Source of the DNA: an uncultured Eubacteriales bacterium
GTDB taxonomy: Bacteria > Bacillota > Clostridia > Oscillospirales > Oscillospiraceae
DNA: 36,558 nucleotides
Assembly (NCBI GenBank): GCA_900315595.1
Contig: OMZQ01000021.1
Coordinates: forward strand, 1 to 36,558
Direction of reading: 5' to 3'
Position numbers and translations under genes: made by a program. Shown here in pieces: positions 25,600-33,801 of this stretch (the stretch's first letter is position 1; every line of letters starts with the position of its first letter). The notes under the pieces were generated by a model. That model saw only the letters and a program-made list of their open reading frames with translations, was not told the origin of the DNA and searched no databases.

Positions 25600-26324
25600 A
25601 ACGGTATCAATTGCTTACACTTTTCGCAATATTGGCGGCTGCGGCCCTGTTTGGCTGGATCCTGCCGGAGACTGTATTCCGGATCGAAGACGCCGTTGAG
25701 GGCAGGAAGCTTTCCACCGCGCAGATCCGGCAAATCGATTTGAACTATCAGTCTGATCTGGACATCGCCGCTCGGTTACGGTTCATTCAGGAGCCCATCG
25801 AGACCGCCGTCACCACACCCCTGCAGAAAGGCGTTTATCTGCAGAAGCAGGACGCGGCAAAGATTGCGGAGCAGTTCCTGCTGGAGGCCACCGGGTATCC
25901 ATTTGTTCTGCAGGGCCGCAGCGATCTTACACCCATGATCTCCGCCGCTCCCGCATACGGCACAATGATCGTCTGGGTCGTTCATGTGAGCCTGAACGAG
26001 GCCTGGAACTGGGAGGCCATGATCGACGATCAGACGGGCCTCATTCTGAAATGCAGTTTTTTCGGTTCTCCAGATGCCTGGGACAGCCTGTTCCACGATT
26101 TCGGCGGCGCTCTGGACTCCGAGGAAGCCATCCTCCACCGCCTGTCAGAGGCGTTCTGCGGACATTTTGAGGCCAGAACGTCTTCTGCATTTACAGCAGG
26201 CATAAAACTCGACTTTGCCGATGATTTTTATTACACGGGAACACTCTTACTGACGGAAGGCACGGAGGAATACCGAATGCTCTTTGAGCTGTCCCTCCCG
26301 GAGGGCTTCATTTCCTTCAATTGA
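25596..26324 (+). CDS. Unknown membrane-anchored extracytoplasmic protein
   Basis: 242 residues. One N-terminal hydrophobic segment (about 5-24) is followed by a soluble domain on the outside. The segment MIVWVVHVSLNEAW...MIDDQTGLILKC resembles the end of PepSY-type domains, but I do not recognise the family. The start overlaps the kinase stop by 4 bp, so it is translationally coupled and probably serves the same envelope stress circuit, perhaps as an accessory sensor. That role is inference. Confidence 0.8.
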   Translation: MKRYQLLTLFAILAAAALFGWILPETVFRIEDAVEGRKLSTAQIRQIDLNYQSDLDIAARLRFIQEPIETAVTTPLQKGVYLQKQDAAKIAEQFLLEATGYPFVLQGRSDLTPMISAAPAYGTMIVWVVHVSLNEAWNWEAMIDDQTGLILKCSFFGSPDAWDSLFHDFGGALDSEEAILHRLSEAFCGHFEARTSSAFTAGIKLDFADDFYYTGTLLLTEGTEEYRMLFELSLPEGFISFN

Positions 26325-26403
26325 TTCCGTTTTGATGCCGTTGGTTTGCCGCTTTGTTGGTCTGCTTTGCGATACTACAGAAAACCGCAAAGGAGCTGAC
26401 GAT

Positions 26404-27414
26404 ATGACGACAGAGCAAATCAAACGAAGCGACAGAATACATCGAACGCGGCGCAAAAAGCAGATTCTTCTGGGCGGCATTGTCCTGTGCCTGCTTCTCC
26501 TGACGGTTCTGCTTCTGACCCAATGCCGGAAGAGCAGCGCAGAAAGCACCGCCGGATCCGCCGGTTCGGTTGAGAATCCTGCTTCTATGCCAGAGCGCAC
26601 AGCAGCGGAGTCTGTCTCCTCCGTTCCTTCTGTTGACCCGACAACAGACGACTGGATGCTGCTGCCCCAGCCGGAGGCAGCGTTATCCTCCGGCTCGCTT
26701 GTGCTCGTCAACCAAAGCCATGCTTACGACCCTGCGCTGCCGCAAATCCTGTCGGTTTATGAAAACAAGACCGACAGCTATCTGGTGAAGGACATTTATC
26801 TCAGTGTGACCCCTGACGCCATGGAGGCTTTGAACGCCTGGATGGACGCCTTCTCCGAAGAAACCGGGCTTTCTGACATCAACATTGTGGCCGGATATCG
26901 CAGCTACGAGGACCAGGTATTTCTCTACCAAAACGCCGTGAACACGAAGGGTCAGGCCCACGCCGACGCGTATCTGGCTCTCCCCGGTCGCAGCGAGCAT
27001 CATACCGGCCTGGCGGTGGATCTGGACACCTACGATGTTGCGGCCGGGACCAGCGGCGGCTTTGACGGCACCGGCGCCTATGCCTGGGCGGTTGCCCACG
27101 CCTGGGAATACGGCTTTATCCAGCGCTATCCGCCGCATAAAAGCAATATCACCGGCATCAGCTATGAATCCTGGCATTTCCGCTATGTGGGTCTCCCCCA
27201 CGCCAGCGTCATGGCGGAAAACGACCTCTGCCTGGAGGAGTACATCGACTATCTGCGGGGCTTTCCCTTTTCCGGGGAGCACCTGCAGGTAACCTGCCTT
27301 GGCAGGAGCTACGAGATCTATTACTGTCCAAGGGATCAGGTGTATGTTCCGGTAAACGGGACTTACACAATTTCCGGCAACAACGTGGACGGCTTTATCG
27401 TGACGATCGGGTAG
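26404..27414 (+). CDS. M15 D,D-carboxypeptidase, VanY-like
   Basis: 336 residues. A single membrane anchor (about 21-39) is followed by a Ser-rich linker and an M15B domain: GYRSYEDQVFLYQ, the zinc motif SEHHTGLAVD (H199, D206), E255 and H258 in YESWHFRYVG. Such enzymes remove the terminal D-Ala from peptidoglycan stem peptides, and VanY does so as an accessory to glycopeptide resistance. The extra C-terminal 70 residues after the catalytic domain are of unknown use. The RBS is AAAGGAG. It is 79 bp after the unknown gene and ends the operon. Confidence 0.92.
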   Translation: MTTEQIKRSDRIHRTRRKKQILLGGIVLCLLLLTVLLLTQCRKSSAESTAGSAGSVENPASMPERTAAESVSSVPSVDPTTDDWMLLPQPEAALSSGSLVLVNQSHAYDPALPQILSVYENKTDSYLVKDIYLSVTPDAMEALNAWMDAFSEETGLSDINIVAGYRSYEDQVFLYQNAVNTKGQAHADAYLALPGRSEHHTGLAVDLDTYDVAAGTSGGFDGTGAYAWAVAHAWEYGFIQRYPPHKSNITGISYESWHFRYVGLPHASVMAENDLCLEEYIDYLRGFPFSGEHLQVTCLGRSYEIYYCPRDQVYVPVNGTYTISGNNVDGFIVTIG

Positions 27415-27461
27415 CCCACGCCGACCCGAAAAAAGGGGCTGTAAAAAAACAGCCTTAAAGA

Positions 27462-27506
27462 AGAACAAGGTCTCGTCATAGTGGCGAGATCTTGTTCTAT
27501 TTTTTC
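27462..27506 (+). terminator. Terminator of the two-component/VanY operon
   Basis: A 14-bp stem with one G-T pair (27462-27475 with 27485-27498) followed by ATTTTTTCA. A smaller GGCTGT/ACAGCC hairpin lies just upstream at about 27437-27454. Confidence 0.88.
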
Positions 27507-27599
27507 ATACGCAGTTCAGAGATGCGCTGGATTGACTGAATCAATCAGGAGACGTCCTCCCAGGAGCTGTTTTTTTGATACCGGAAAACTCGCTTTAAA

Positions 27600-28076
27600 T
27601 CATATCAAGACCTGGTAAACCCAACAAGGCTTCCAATCATTTCCTCCATGTCTACACGCATTGATTACGGCAGGGATATCTTCCATTCGATTGCATAGGC
27701 AGTATTCATTCAAAAGCTCTCGTGGAAGAAGATCCCAGTTAGATTCAAGCAGAGATTCACTGCACTTAAAAGCAACATCAATCCCCAAAAAAAGCAGAGA
27801 ATTTCCATACACATCCGATAGAGGCTTATCGTCGCCGGCGACAACTTCGCATGGCACTCCACGCAGATTCAAGGATCGATAGTAATCGCAAATCCGCCGG
27901 AATGTATCTTCATTGAGCGGCGATAGCATGGTATCTGTGATATACTGAAAATATTCGTTCAGAAATGGCTCAGTCTCCTTTTTGCACAGTTTTGGAGGGA
28001 TAACATCATCTATTCCAATCTCTCGATCAATACCTTTGTAAATCGTGTAACTCTTTGCAATACGAATATTAAGCAT
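27600..28076 (-). CDS. Unrecognised small protein, AT-rich gene
   Basis: 158 residues with no signal peptide or membrane segment. It has a mixed acidic profile and several cysteines, and I recognise no family. The start at 28076 is chosen for the AGGTGA five bases before it; an earlier GTG (28085) and ATG (28082) are in frame. Base composition is lower in GC than its neighbours. It is alone between a terminator and a REP-like sequence, in a setting where small immunity or antitoxin genes are often found, but nothing here proves that. Confidence 0.6.
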   Translation of the reverse strand: MLNIRIAKSYTIYKGIDREIGIDDVIPPKLCKKETEPFLNEYFQYITDTMLSPLNEDTFRRICDYYRSLNLRGVPCEVVAGDDKPLSDVYGNSLLFLGIDVAFKCSESLLESNWDLLPRELLNEYCLCNRMEDIPAVINACRHGGNDWKPCWVYQVLI

Positions 28077-28106
28077 CTCCATCACCTATTTTATTATCAA
28101 TCATCA

Positions 28107-28118
28107 AGGGGACGGTTC
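28107..28118. repeat. Single REP-like core, AGGGGACGGTTC
   Basis: The same 12-nt core as in the inverted repeat at 23241-23315, here without a partner arm. It lies between the orphan gene and the ABC permease gene. Confidence 0.55.
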
Positions 28119-28163
28119 AAGCCTGCCCGCATGGGGAGCAGCGATTTAAAAGAAGCTGCGTGG

Positions 28164-30200
28164 CTAAAAAAGCAGAAGCAATATAGGCAACAGGACAAAA
28201 AGCGCCATGGAAATCAGCATCGTGACGACCGTGGACCGCAGCCTTTTGGAGAGAGCCAGTATCATCAGAGCTTCTGCGGCGGAGAGGGCAAACCTTGCCA
28301 GCCACGCGACGACAAAAACTTGCCAAATTCGCAGTCCTGGCACGGCGGAGAACACAGGCAGCCCGCCTGCCGGCGCATAAAGCCGCGCCAGGCCATAGGT
28401 GCCGCCGATGATGGCCATCTGCGGCAAATATGCTGCAATCGCAGCCGACAGCGCCAAACCTGCCGCGAGATGCCGCTTGCTTCTGGTCGCGCGGCCCAGC
28501 GCTCCGGCGGTTTTCTGTAGGGTGAGCACGCCCGTTTCCTGTTCACGCGCAAAGCAGGGCGAGAGCGCAAGCGAGAGCACGAGCCCGAGCAGCGCGGTGC
28601 TCCATAGATCATTTTGGATTCCCTGCGGGCCGAACAGGCGCTGATATGCCGTGGGGTGTACGTACAGCTCGCCCGGCCGCAGCGAACGGTATTGCGTGTC
28701 TGCTTGCTCGAAGGCAGGCTGTGCCTTGAGCTCCCGCCTCTGCTTTGCCGTCAAAGCCTGGAGCTCCGAAAAGTCGCTGCAGCGGGCTTCGTAAAAATCG
28801 ATCTCCTCCTGGAGCTTTGCAAAGCGCGCCGCTTCCGCGTCCAGAAACGCGCGGTTTTCCTCGTCCGAGCCGGAGGAGAGTTCCGCAGAATACCCCCGTA
28901 GATATCGTTCATAGTCCGTAACCTGGTGTGGAAGCTGCATGCAAAGACCATATTCCGCCGCAAGCAGCAGAAGCAGCAGCACAGCGCCGCCGCTGCCGAG
29001 CAATAGCTTTCGTGCTTCATGGCGCCCAAGGCACGTATGTCTGCCGATCGGCAGACCGGAGAGCGGACCACGCGAAGGCGTGACGGTATCCCGGCGGCAG
29101 AAAGCGAACCATCCGCCGAACAGAAAACAGGGCAATAGAAGCCCGCAGCAAAGAAGAAACGCTGTTTGCTCCGAAATCGGCAATCCGAAAAGGTTCAGCA
29201 TTCTACAGGCTGACCAGCGCCGAGACGGATCGCTCTGCGTGCTGAGGCTGAGGCATTGCAGCCACGGAAGGCGGGCGCTGCCCAGGAAAATCGACAGCAG
29301 CGAAGCCCCCGCGGCAAACAGGACGGCGTGCATGGGCCTTCTTGCCCACGCGCAGAGAAACGCGGCAGCGCAAACGGTTACCGTCAGCCAAAGCAGCTTT
29401 TCCAGCCCCGCCATGCAGATGTAGCCAATCACGGTCAGTGGCGCGGGGCAGGACAAAAAGCCCGGAACCGTCTGGATCGGGCGCGCGAGGCTGCCGAATC
29501 CAAGTACCACAGCGGAAATTGCAGCATCTGTTCCATAAAGCAGAATCAGCGCGCAAAAGCCAAAGCTCAGCATCGTCGTCAGCTTTTGAAGAAACAGCCT
29601 TCCACGCCCGTAACGGGTCGAGCGCAAAAGAAGAAGCGTGCCGGACGTCCGTTCCTCCGGGAAGAGCAGAAGCCCTGCCGTGAGGAGCGCCAAAAGCAGG
29701 ATCATATCGCTCCCGAACCAGCCGGAAAACACCGCGATTCCCTCGCCGAAGGACGGCGACGGGCGCAGGGGAAGCAGGCGCTGATAACGCGCAAGCACCG
29801 CCTTTTGCGCACGGTATTCCCAATCGCCCGGCTTGCCGGAAAAGCCCGCTTGCAGCCGCGCCTTTATTTCCGCAAGAAGACTGCGAAGGTAATCCGGGTA
29901 CTGCGCGACGGCTTCCTTCTCCGCAAGCAGCGCTCTGTCGAGCGCAAGCTCCGCAGCGGCGTCTCCGGTCACCAGCCCGGAATCCTCCGGGCATCCGCCC
30001 GCCTGCAGGCATGCCTCCAGCTGCGCTGCCTCAGCCGCCAGATCCGCGCGGTCATATTTCTTCGCCGCATCAGCCGGGGAGAAGCCGCCGCTTCTCACCG
30101 TACAGCGAGCATAAAAAAGCGTTGCATTTAGAAGAAAAAGGCCGATCAGGACCAGACGGATCGGCCTTCTTTGCAGCAGCTTTTTCCACTCATAGCGCAT
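28164..30200 (-). CDS. ABC transporter permease, two fused permease halves
   Basis: 678 residues. The N-terminal half has a cytoplasmic start (MRYEWKKLLQRRP), a first helix, a long extracytoplasmic loop (about 35-155) and a helix bundle. A second half begins near residue 395 (HEARKLLLGSGG) and repeats this plan, with another charged loop and a final bundle. Both halves resemble ABC-2 membrane domains, so one chain may form the full permease. Substrate unknown. It is the last gene after the lipoprotein and the ATPase, with only 3 bp to the ATPase stop. Confidence 0.85.
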   Translation of the reverse strand: MRYEWKKLLQRRPIRLVLIGLFLLNATLFYARCTVRSGGFSPADAAKKYDRADLAAEAAQLEACLQAGGCPEDSGLVTGDAAAELALDRALLAEKEAVAQYPDYLRSLLAEIKARLQAGFSGKPGDWEYRAQKAVLARYQRLLPLRPSPSFGEGIAVFSGWFGSDMILLLALLTAGLLLFPEERTSGTLLLLRSTRYGRGRLFLQKLTTMLSFGFCALILLYGTDAAISAVVLGFGSLARPIQTVPGFLSCPAPLTVIGYICMAGLEKLLWLTVTVCAAAFLCAWARRPMHAVLFAAGASLLSIFLGSARLPWLQCLSLSTQSDPSRRWSACRMLNLFGLPISEQTAFLLCCGLLLPCFLFGGWFAFCRRDTVTPSRGPLSGLPIGRHTCLGRHEARKLLLGSGGAVLLLLLLAAEYGLCMQLPHQVTDYERYLRGYSAELSSGSDEENRAFLDAEAARFAKLQEEIDFYEARCSDFSELQALTAKQRRELKAQPAFEQADTQYRSLRPGELYVHPTAYQRLFGPQGIQNDLWSTALLGLVLSLALSPCFAREQETGVLTLQKTAGALGRATRSKRHLAAGLALSAAIAAYLPQMAIIGGTYGLARLYAPAGGLPVFSAVPGLRIWQVFVVAWLARFALSAAEALMILALSKRLRSTVVTMLISMALFVLLPILLLLF

Positions 30201-30203
30201 GGC

Positions 30204-31064
30204 TCAACCTCCAAAGCAGTCCAAGTAAACGTCCTCCAGCGAGGGCGTGACATTCTCCGCCGGGAAGGGAGGGCGTGTGTCCGAGAGAACGCGGAGAAGA
30301 AAGTCCTCTCCGGCGCGGCTTTGCGCGCAGAGCGTCCCAAAGCAGGAGGCAGCTTCCAGCTGCTCCGGCGGTACGCGCAGCTCCCAGACCTTACCCGCCA
30401 GCGGCTTTGTCAGCTCGGCATAGCTTCCGTCGCGAATCAACGCGCCGTCCGAGAGGAAGAGAAAGCGCCTGCCGATATAGGCGACGTCTGAAACAACATG
30501 CGTGGAAAAAAGCACGATTTTGTCTCTGGCAAGCTCACCCACCAGATTCCGAAGCTGAATCCGCTGCTTCGGATCGAGACCGGCAGAGGGCTCATCCAGA
30601 ACGAGTATATCGGGATCGGCGAGCACGGCCTGCGCAAACAGCAGCCGCTGCCGCATTCCTCCCGAGAAGCCGGACAGGCGCTTTCGGCGGACGTCAGAGA
30701 GACCGACATGGTCAAGAAGCTCGTCGATCCGCCTGGATGCGTCCGGCTTTTTCATGCCGCGCAAGGCGGCGATATAATACAGAAACTGCTCTGCTGTAAA
30801 GCCCGGATAGTAGCACTGCTGCTGGGGCAAATAGCCGATTCTCGCCTGATAGCGTGTCCCCATGGCGCGCACATCCTCCCCGTCCAGGGAAATGTATCCG
30901 GAGCTTGCGTGCAAATTCCCAGTCAGAATGTTCATCAGCGTCGATTTTCCTGCGCCGTTTGGTCCGAGAAGTCCGTAGACGCCCTCCCGCAGGCTCACGC
31001 TGATCCCGCGAAGCGCCTGCTTGCTGCCATAATTCTTTTTCAGGTCGTGAAAGCAAAGCTCCAT
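30204..31064 (-). CDS. ABC transporter ATP-binding protein
   Basis: 286 residues. Walker A is GPNGAGKST (34-42), the signature LSGFSGGMRQRL, Walker B ILVLDEPSAGLD, and the H loop STHVVSD. The type matches ABC-2 exporters. I start at 31064, where GAGGTGAGC lies upstream; the frame is open further but would overlap the lipoprotein gene. It powers the downstream permease. Confidence 0.94.
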   Translation of the reverse strand: MELCFHDLKKNYGSKQALRGISVSLREGVYGLLGPNGAGKSTLMNILTGNLHASSGYISLDGEDVRAMGTRYQARIGYLPQQQCYYPGFTAEQFLYYIAALRGMKKPDASRRIDELLDHVGLSDVRRKRLSGFSGGMRQRLLFAQAVLADPDILVLDEPSAGLDPKQRIQLRNLVGELARDKIVLFSTHVVSDVAYIGRRFLFLSDGALIRDGSYAELTKPLAGKVWELRVPPEQLEAASCFGTLCAQSRAGEDFLLRVLSDTRPPFPAENVTPSLEDVYLDCFGG

Positions 31065-31074
31065 TTTGCTCACC

Positions 31075-32406
31075 TCAGTAGGATACTGCATTTTCAAAGC
31101 GCCCGGCGTAGAAATCCGCCTTGGTTATCCACATATCTTTGCCCTGATACATTCCGATAAAGGCGTCCGCTGTTTCGGCGTGAATGCTGAATGCCATAAT
31201 CTGCGTTTCCCCCGCATTGTCAAGCTCCCGGTTTTCCTTCGTCTCCGGGTCATAGACGCGGACGTGGAGCTCCTGCTTTTCGTCTTTTTCCAGATAGATC
31301 AGCCTGTCATCATAAAGAAAGCCGTTCAGGAAACGGGAGCCGTCTACCAAGCGTTCCACCGTTCCGTGTTCGAGATCATACCGGCAGATCGTCTCTGCGC
31401 CGTCAAAGTCGCCCAGCGTATAGAGCAGATACCTTCCGTAGCAGCTCCCGCCGGAGGAGAAAAACACATTTGGGGCGTTCTCCGAGCCGTCTGCGAGGAT
31501 CGGAAGGAGCGGCTCATACCCGCCGCTTTTCAGGTCGTACAGGCGCAGCTCGCCCTTCACGTGCTGCCGCTGAAAGTCGTCCAGATAAGCGGAATATGCG
31601 GAATCCGGATCGGCGTCCGGGTGCGACTTCGGGTCAAGCTCCGGGTGCTGGGACAAAAACTCGTCAAAGCGCTGCGGATCTTCGTCCCGTATAGACCAGG
31701 CAACGACGGCCCTTTCCCCATAGGCGCCAAGAAAGTCGAAGCCCTCCCGTTCATTTTCACCGCCGAATTTCCTCAGCACGCCCTCCGGCAAGTCACAGAG
31801 AAAGCACTGCTCGGAATAGTGATCCCCCGCAGAGGTTCCCAACTTAAAATACAGCCTTCCCGTGGAATAGAAGGGCGTACCCGACAGAACAACAGAATCC
31901 CCCAGCGCGACAGGCTGCCAGCTTTCCAGCGTTCTCCGCTCCCCGGTTTTCAGGTCGGCACAGACGAGGATCAAGCCGCTGCCCGCTTCGCAGAACACAA
32001 AAAGCTTTCCCTCGTGCTCCATCAAAGCGAGAACTCCGCTGAAATACGCAGGGCAGCTTTCGCTGTTGTGGAGGCAGCCGGGTACGTTGCAAAGCGTGAA
32101 CGCGGTTTTCTGGGACAGGTCATAAAACCTTGCAGAGCCGGAGAAAAAGAAGCCGCTTTCCGTCGGAAAAACGGAAATCCCGCGCTGTGCAAGCAGGAGA
32201 TTGTCGGCATGAAATGCGCCCTTTGCTTGAAAAACGTCCGAAGCGCCCGACTGCGTATCTGCGACTGCTCCGGTATCCGCGCTTTTCTCCGGACCCGCCT
32301 CTGCTCGTCCACCGCCCGACGCCTGCTCCGGCACGGAATAGCAGCCGGACAGCAGGAAGAGCAGCATGAAAAGCAACGATAGGATTCTTTTTTGTGTTAT
32401 TTTCAT
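31075..32406 (-). CDS. Lipoprotein with propeller-like domain
   Basis: 443 residues. A signal peptide with the lipobox LLSGC places the mature lipid-anchored cysteine at residue 22. A Gly/Ala/Glu/Asp-rich linker (about 23-60) is followed by a long repeat-rich beta domain with motifs such as RFYDLSQKTAF, LRLYDLKSGGY and ICRYDLEHGT at roughly regular spacing, as in beta-propellers. The function is unknown. Ten bases separate it from the ATPase start, so it is co-transcribed with the ABC genes and could be its outer partner. Confidence 0.85.
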   Translation of the reverse strand: MKITQKRILSLLFMLLFLLSGCYSVPEQASGGGRAEAGPEKSADTGAVADTQSGASDVFQAKGAFHADNLLLAQRGISVFPTESGFFFSGSARFYDLSQKTAFTLCNVPGCLHNSESCPAYFSGVLALMEHEGKLFVFCEAGSGLILVCADLKTGERRTLESWQPVALGDSVVLSGTPFYSTGRLYFKLGTSAGDHYSEQCFLCDLPEGVLRKFGGENEREGFDFLGAYGERAVVAWSIRDEDPQRFDEFLSQHPELDPKSHPDADPDSAYSAYLDDFQRQHVKGELRLYDLKSGGYEPLLPILADGSENAPNVFFSSGGSCYGRYLLYTLGDFDGAETICRYDLEHGTVERLVDGSRFLNGFLYDDRLIYLEKDEKQELHVRVYDPETKENRELDNAGETQIMAFSIHAETADAFIGMYQGKDMWITKADFYAGRFENAVSY

Positions 32407-32461
32407 AATAATGCACGGCCTTTCTGTAAGAGATGCGTTGCCACACCTTTTCCATCTTAAT

Positions 32462-32490
32462 ATTATATAATATTCCTATGTCAAAGTAAA
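32462..32490 (-). promoter_or_regulatory. Promoter of the lipoprotein-ABC operon
   Basis: On the minus strand, TTTACT (32490-32485), a 17-nt spacer and a perfect TATAAT (32467-32462), about 55 nt before the lipoprotein ATG. Confidence 0.7.
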
Positions 32491-32649
32491 GCGATTTTCC
32501 GTGAATTGTATCTTTTCTGCAGAAAACAAGAAAGGAAACACAGAAAATAAGCGGAAGCGCTGGATACTCAGAAGGGAAAGAGGCCTTCGTGTTTCACACA
32601 GAACTGTTGGGCATCACATTAGATTGAAGTAGTTTAGGAGAACAGAAAA

Positions 32650-32689
32650 AGGCCCGGCGGGGAAGCGTGGTTGCCTCCCTGCCGGGCCT
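32650..32689 (-). terminator. Minus-strand terminator
   Basis: A 14-bp stem with one G-T pair (32650-32663 with 32676-32689). Read on the minus strand it is followed by TTTTTCTG. It could end transcription of the crp-like gene 340 bp away. Confidence 0.75.
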
Positions 32690-32743
32690 CTTTGGTCTCA
32701 GAACTGTGTTTTTTGCAGCTCTCCGATCTGCTCGATAAAAACA

Positions 32744-32787
32744 AGAAATCCGAACCCTTTGCCAACCGGCTTCAAGTTCGGATTTCT
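32744..32787 (-). terminator. Second minus-strand hairpin with T tract
   Basis: A perfect 12-bp stem (32744-32755 with 32776-32787) and a 20-nt loop. On the minus strand it is followed by TGTTTTTAT. Confidence 0.5.
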
Positions 32788-32844
32788 CCAATATGGAAGG
32801 GTAGAGCAAAAAAGATACCGACTTTCAGCTCTGCCTTTGTCGTA

Positions 32845-32942
32845 TATCACCCATGTGATGGGAACAGTATCACCCCGAGGCGAAGACCATATCACCCGCG
32901 AGCCAGGCAGCGTATCACCCGGGAGGCGAAGATAGTATCACC
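32845..32942 (-). mobile_element. Orphan IS21-like end: five TATCACC repeats
   Basis: TATCACC begins at 32845, 32868, 32890, 32913 and 32936, that is every 22-23 bp. The spacers share GAGGCGAAGA-like words. On the minus strand the unit is GGTGATA. Multiple regularly spaced repeats of this kind are typical of IS21-family termini, where the transposase binds. No istA/istB gene is nearby, so this looks like a leftover end. Confidence 0.6.
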
Positions 32943-33028
32943 TGCCTGACGTGTCCCTCCAGGTTTACATAATGCAGGTGCGGCGACTGCACCACGAGGC
33001 AAGAAAATGGTATCGCAAAACAGCAGGA

Positions 33029-33703
33029 CTATTTGCTCAGCACGTTTTGCAGCGCGTCGGGATCACGGATCTCAATGGTGGGCGGGGCGTAGGAAAGGAT
33101 TTCGTCTGCCTCCAGTTTTTTCAACTCCCGGTGCAGAGAGGACCGCGAGACGTTCATGACCATTGCCCAATTGGAGACCGATCCAGGGATCCTGACGACC
33201 GGCTTCCCGGACTGCCGGGCCTGCATCAACAGGAAGCAGGCGGCCTTTTGCGCGATCCCGCTGTAGGAAAGCAGCTCCAGCCGCTGCTGCAGCATATAAG
33301 CCGCGGTGGCAAGCTCCGACATAAAATGATTCATGATGCGGACGTCCTTTTGCAGCAGCAGAAGGACGTCTTCTTTTCGGAACATGAGGATCGTGGTGGG
33401 CTCCAGTGCTGCGATGTCACAGGGAAATTTCTGCCCCTTGGAAAACGCAGCGGCGGCTCCGATGATCTCCCCGGGCCTGCGGACCGAAACGTTGATCTGG
33501 CTCCCGTTGGGGAAGGGCTTCTGCGCCTGGACGCTGCCCTCCAGCAGAAGGCCGATCCGGTTGGCTTCCTCCATCTGATGAAACACAATCTCCGCCCTGT
33601 CATAGCTCCGGATATGATGTGGGACTGCTTCCAGCGCTTCCCGCAGTTCCTTTGCCGGGATCCCGGAAAACAGAACGCTTTTTTCAAGTACAGCATAATC
33701 CAT
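33029..33703 (-). CDS. Crp/Fnr-family transcription regulator
   Basis: 224 residues. An N-terminal cyclic-nucleotide-binding-like beta roll (about 15-125) is followed by a dimer helix and a C-terminal winged helix with VSNWAMVMNVSRSSLHRELKKLE. No cysteine cluster of the FNR type is seen, so an oxygen-sensing iron-sulfur cluster is unlikely. The effector may be a small molecule or redox cofactor. The start at 33703 follows GGAGGAGCG. It is transcribed away from the ferredoxin gene across a perfect palindrome. Confidence 0.92.
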   Translation of the reverse strand: MDYAVLEKSVLFSGIPAKELREALEAVPHHIRSYDRAEIVFHQMEEANRIGLLLEGSVQAQKPFPNGSQINVSVRRPGEIIGAAAAFSKGQKFPCDIAALEPTTILMFRKEDVLLLLQKDVRIMNHFMSELATAAYMLQQRLELLSYSGIAQKAACFLLMQARQSGKPVVRIPGSVSNWAMVMNVSRSSLHRELKKLEADEILSYAPPTIEIRDPDALQNVLSK

Positions 33704-33733
33704 GGTATCGCTCCTCCATGATGATCTGCTGCG

Positions 33734-33739
33734 ATTATA
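33734..33739 (-). promoter_or_regulatory. -10 box of the crp-like gene
   Basis: On the minus strand, a perfect TATAAT (33739-33734). The expected -35 position reads TACACA and overlaps the operator, so this promoter also looks activator-dependent or autoregulated. The operator centre would be at about -39.5 to -40. Confidence 0.5.
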
Positions 33740-33758
33740 CAACAAAAAACCAGAATTG

Positions 33759-33774
33759 TGTATCTGCAGATACA
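33759..33774. promoter_or_regulatory. Perfect Crp/Fnr-type operator
   Basis: TGTATCTGCAGATACA is a perfect 16-bp palindrome between the divergent crp-like and ferredoxin genes. Its centre (33766.5) is 41.5 bp upstream of the start point predicted from the ferredoxin -10 box, the classical class II activator position. Confidence 0.75.
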
Positions 33775-33795
33775 GATTTTTTGAGAAATGATCCG

Positions 33796-33801
33796 TATAA
33801 T
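33796..33801 (+). promoter_or_regulatory. -10 box of the ferredoxin/DUF2249 operon
   Basis: A perfect TATAAT. With 17-nt spacing the -35 site reads CAGATT, a poor match, as expected for an activator-dependent promoter. The predicted start is about 33808. Confidence 0.65.

Larger units (their letters stand above)
32491..33028. other. Gene-free interval with hairpins and IS remnant
   Basis: I see no supported gene. The interval holds two minus-strand terminator-like hairpins (32650-32689 and 32744-32787) and the five-fold repeat at 32845-32942. Open frames here lack good starts and family resemblance. Confidence 0.5.

Noticed and set aside
32845..32942. A CRISPR array
   Set aside because: The repeated unit is only 7-8 bp with 15-bp spacers that resemble one another; CRISPR repeats are far longer with unique spacers.
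32671..32949. A 92-codon plus-strand frame in the 32.7 kb interval
   Set aside because: It runs through two inverted repeats and the IS-like end, has no RBS, and resembles no family.
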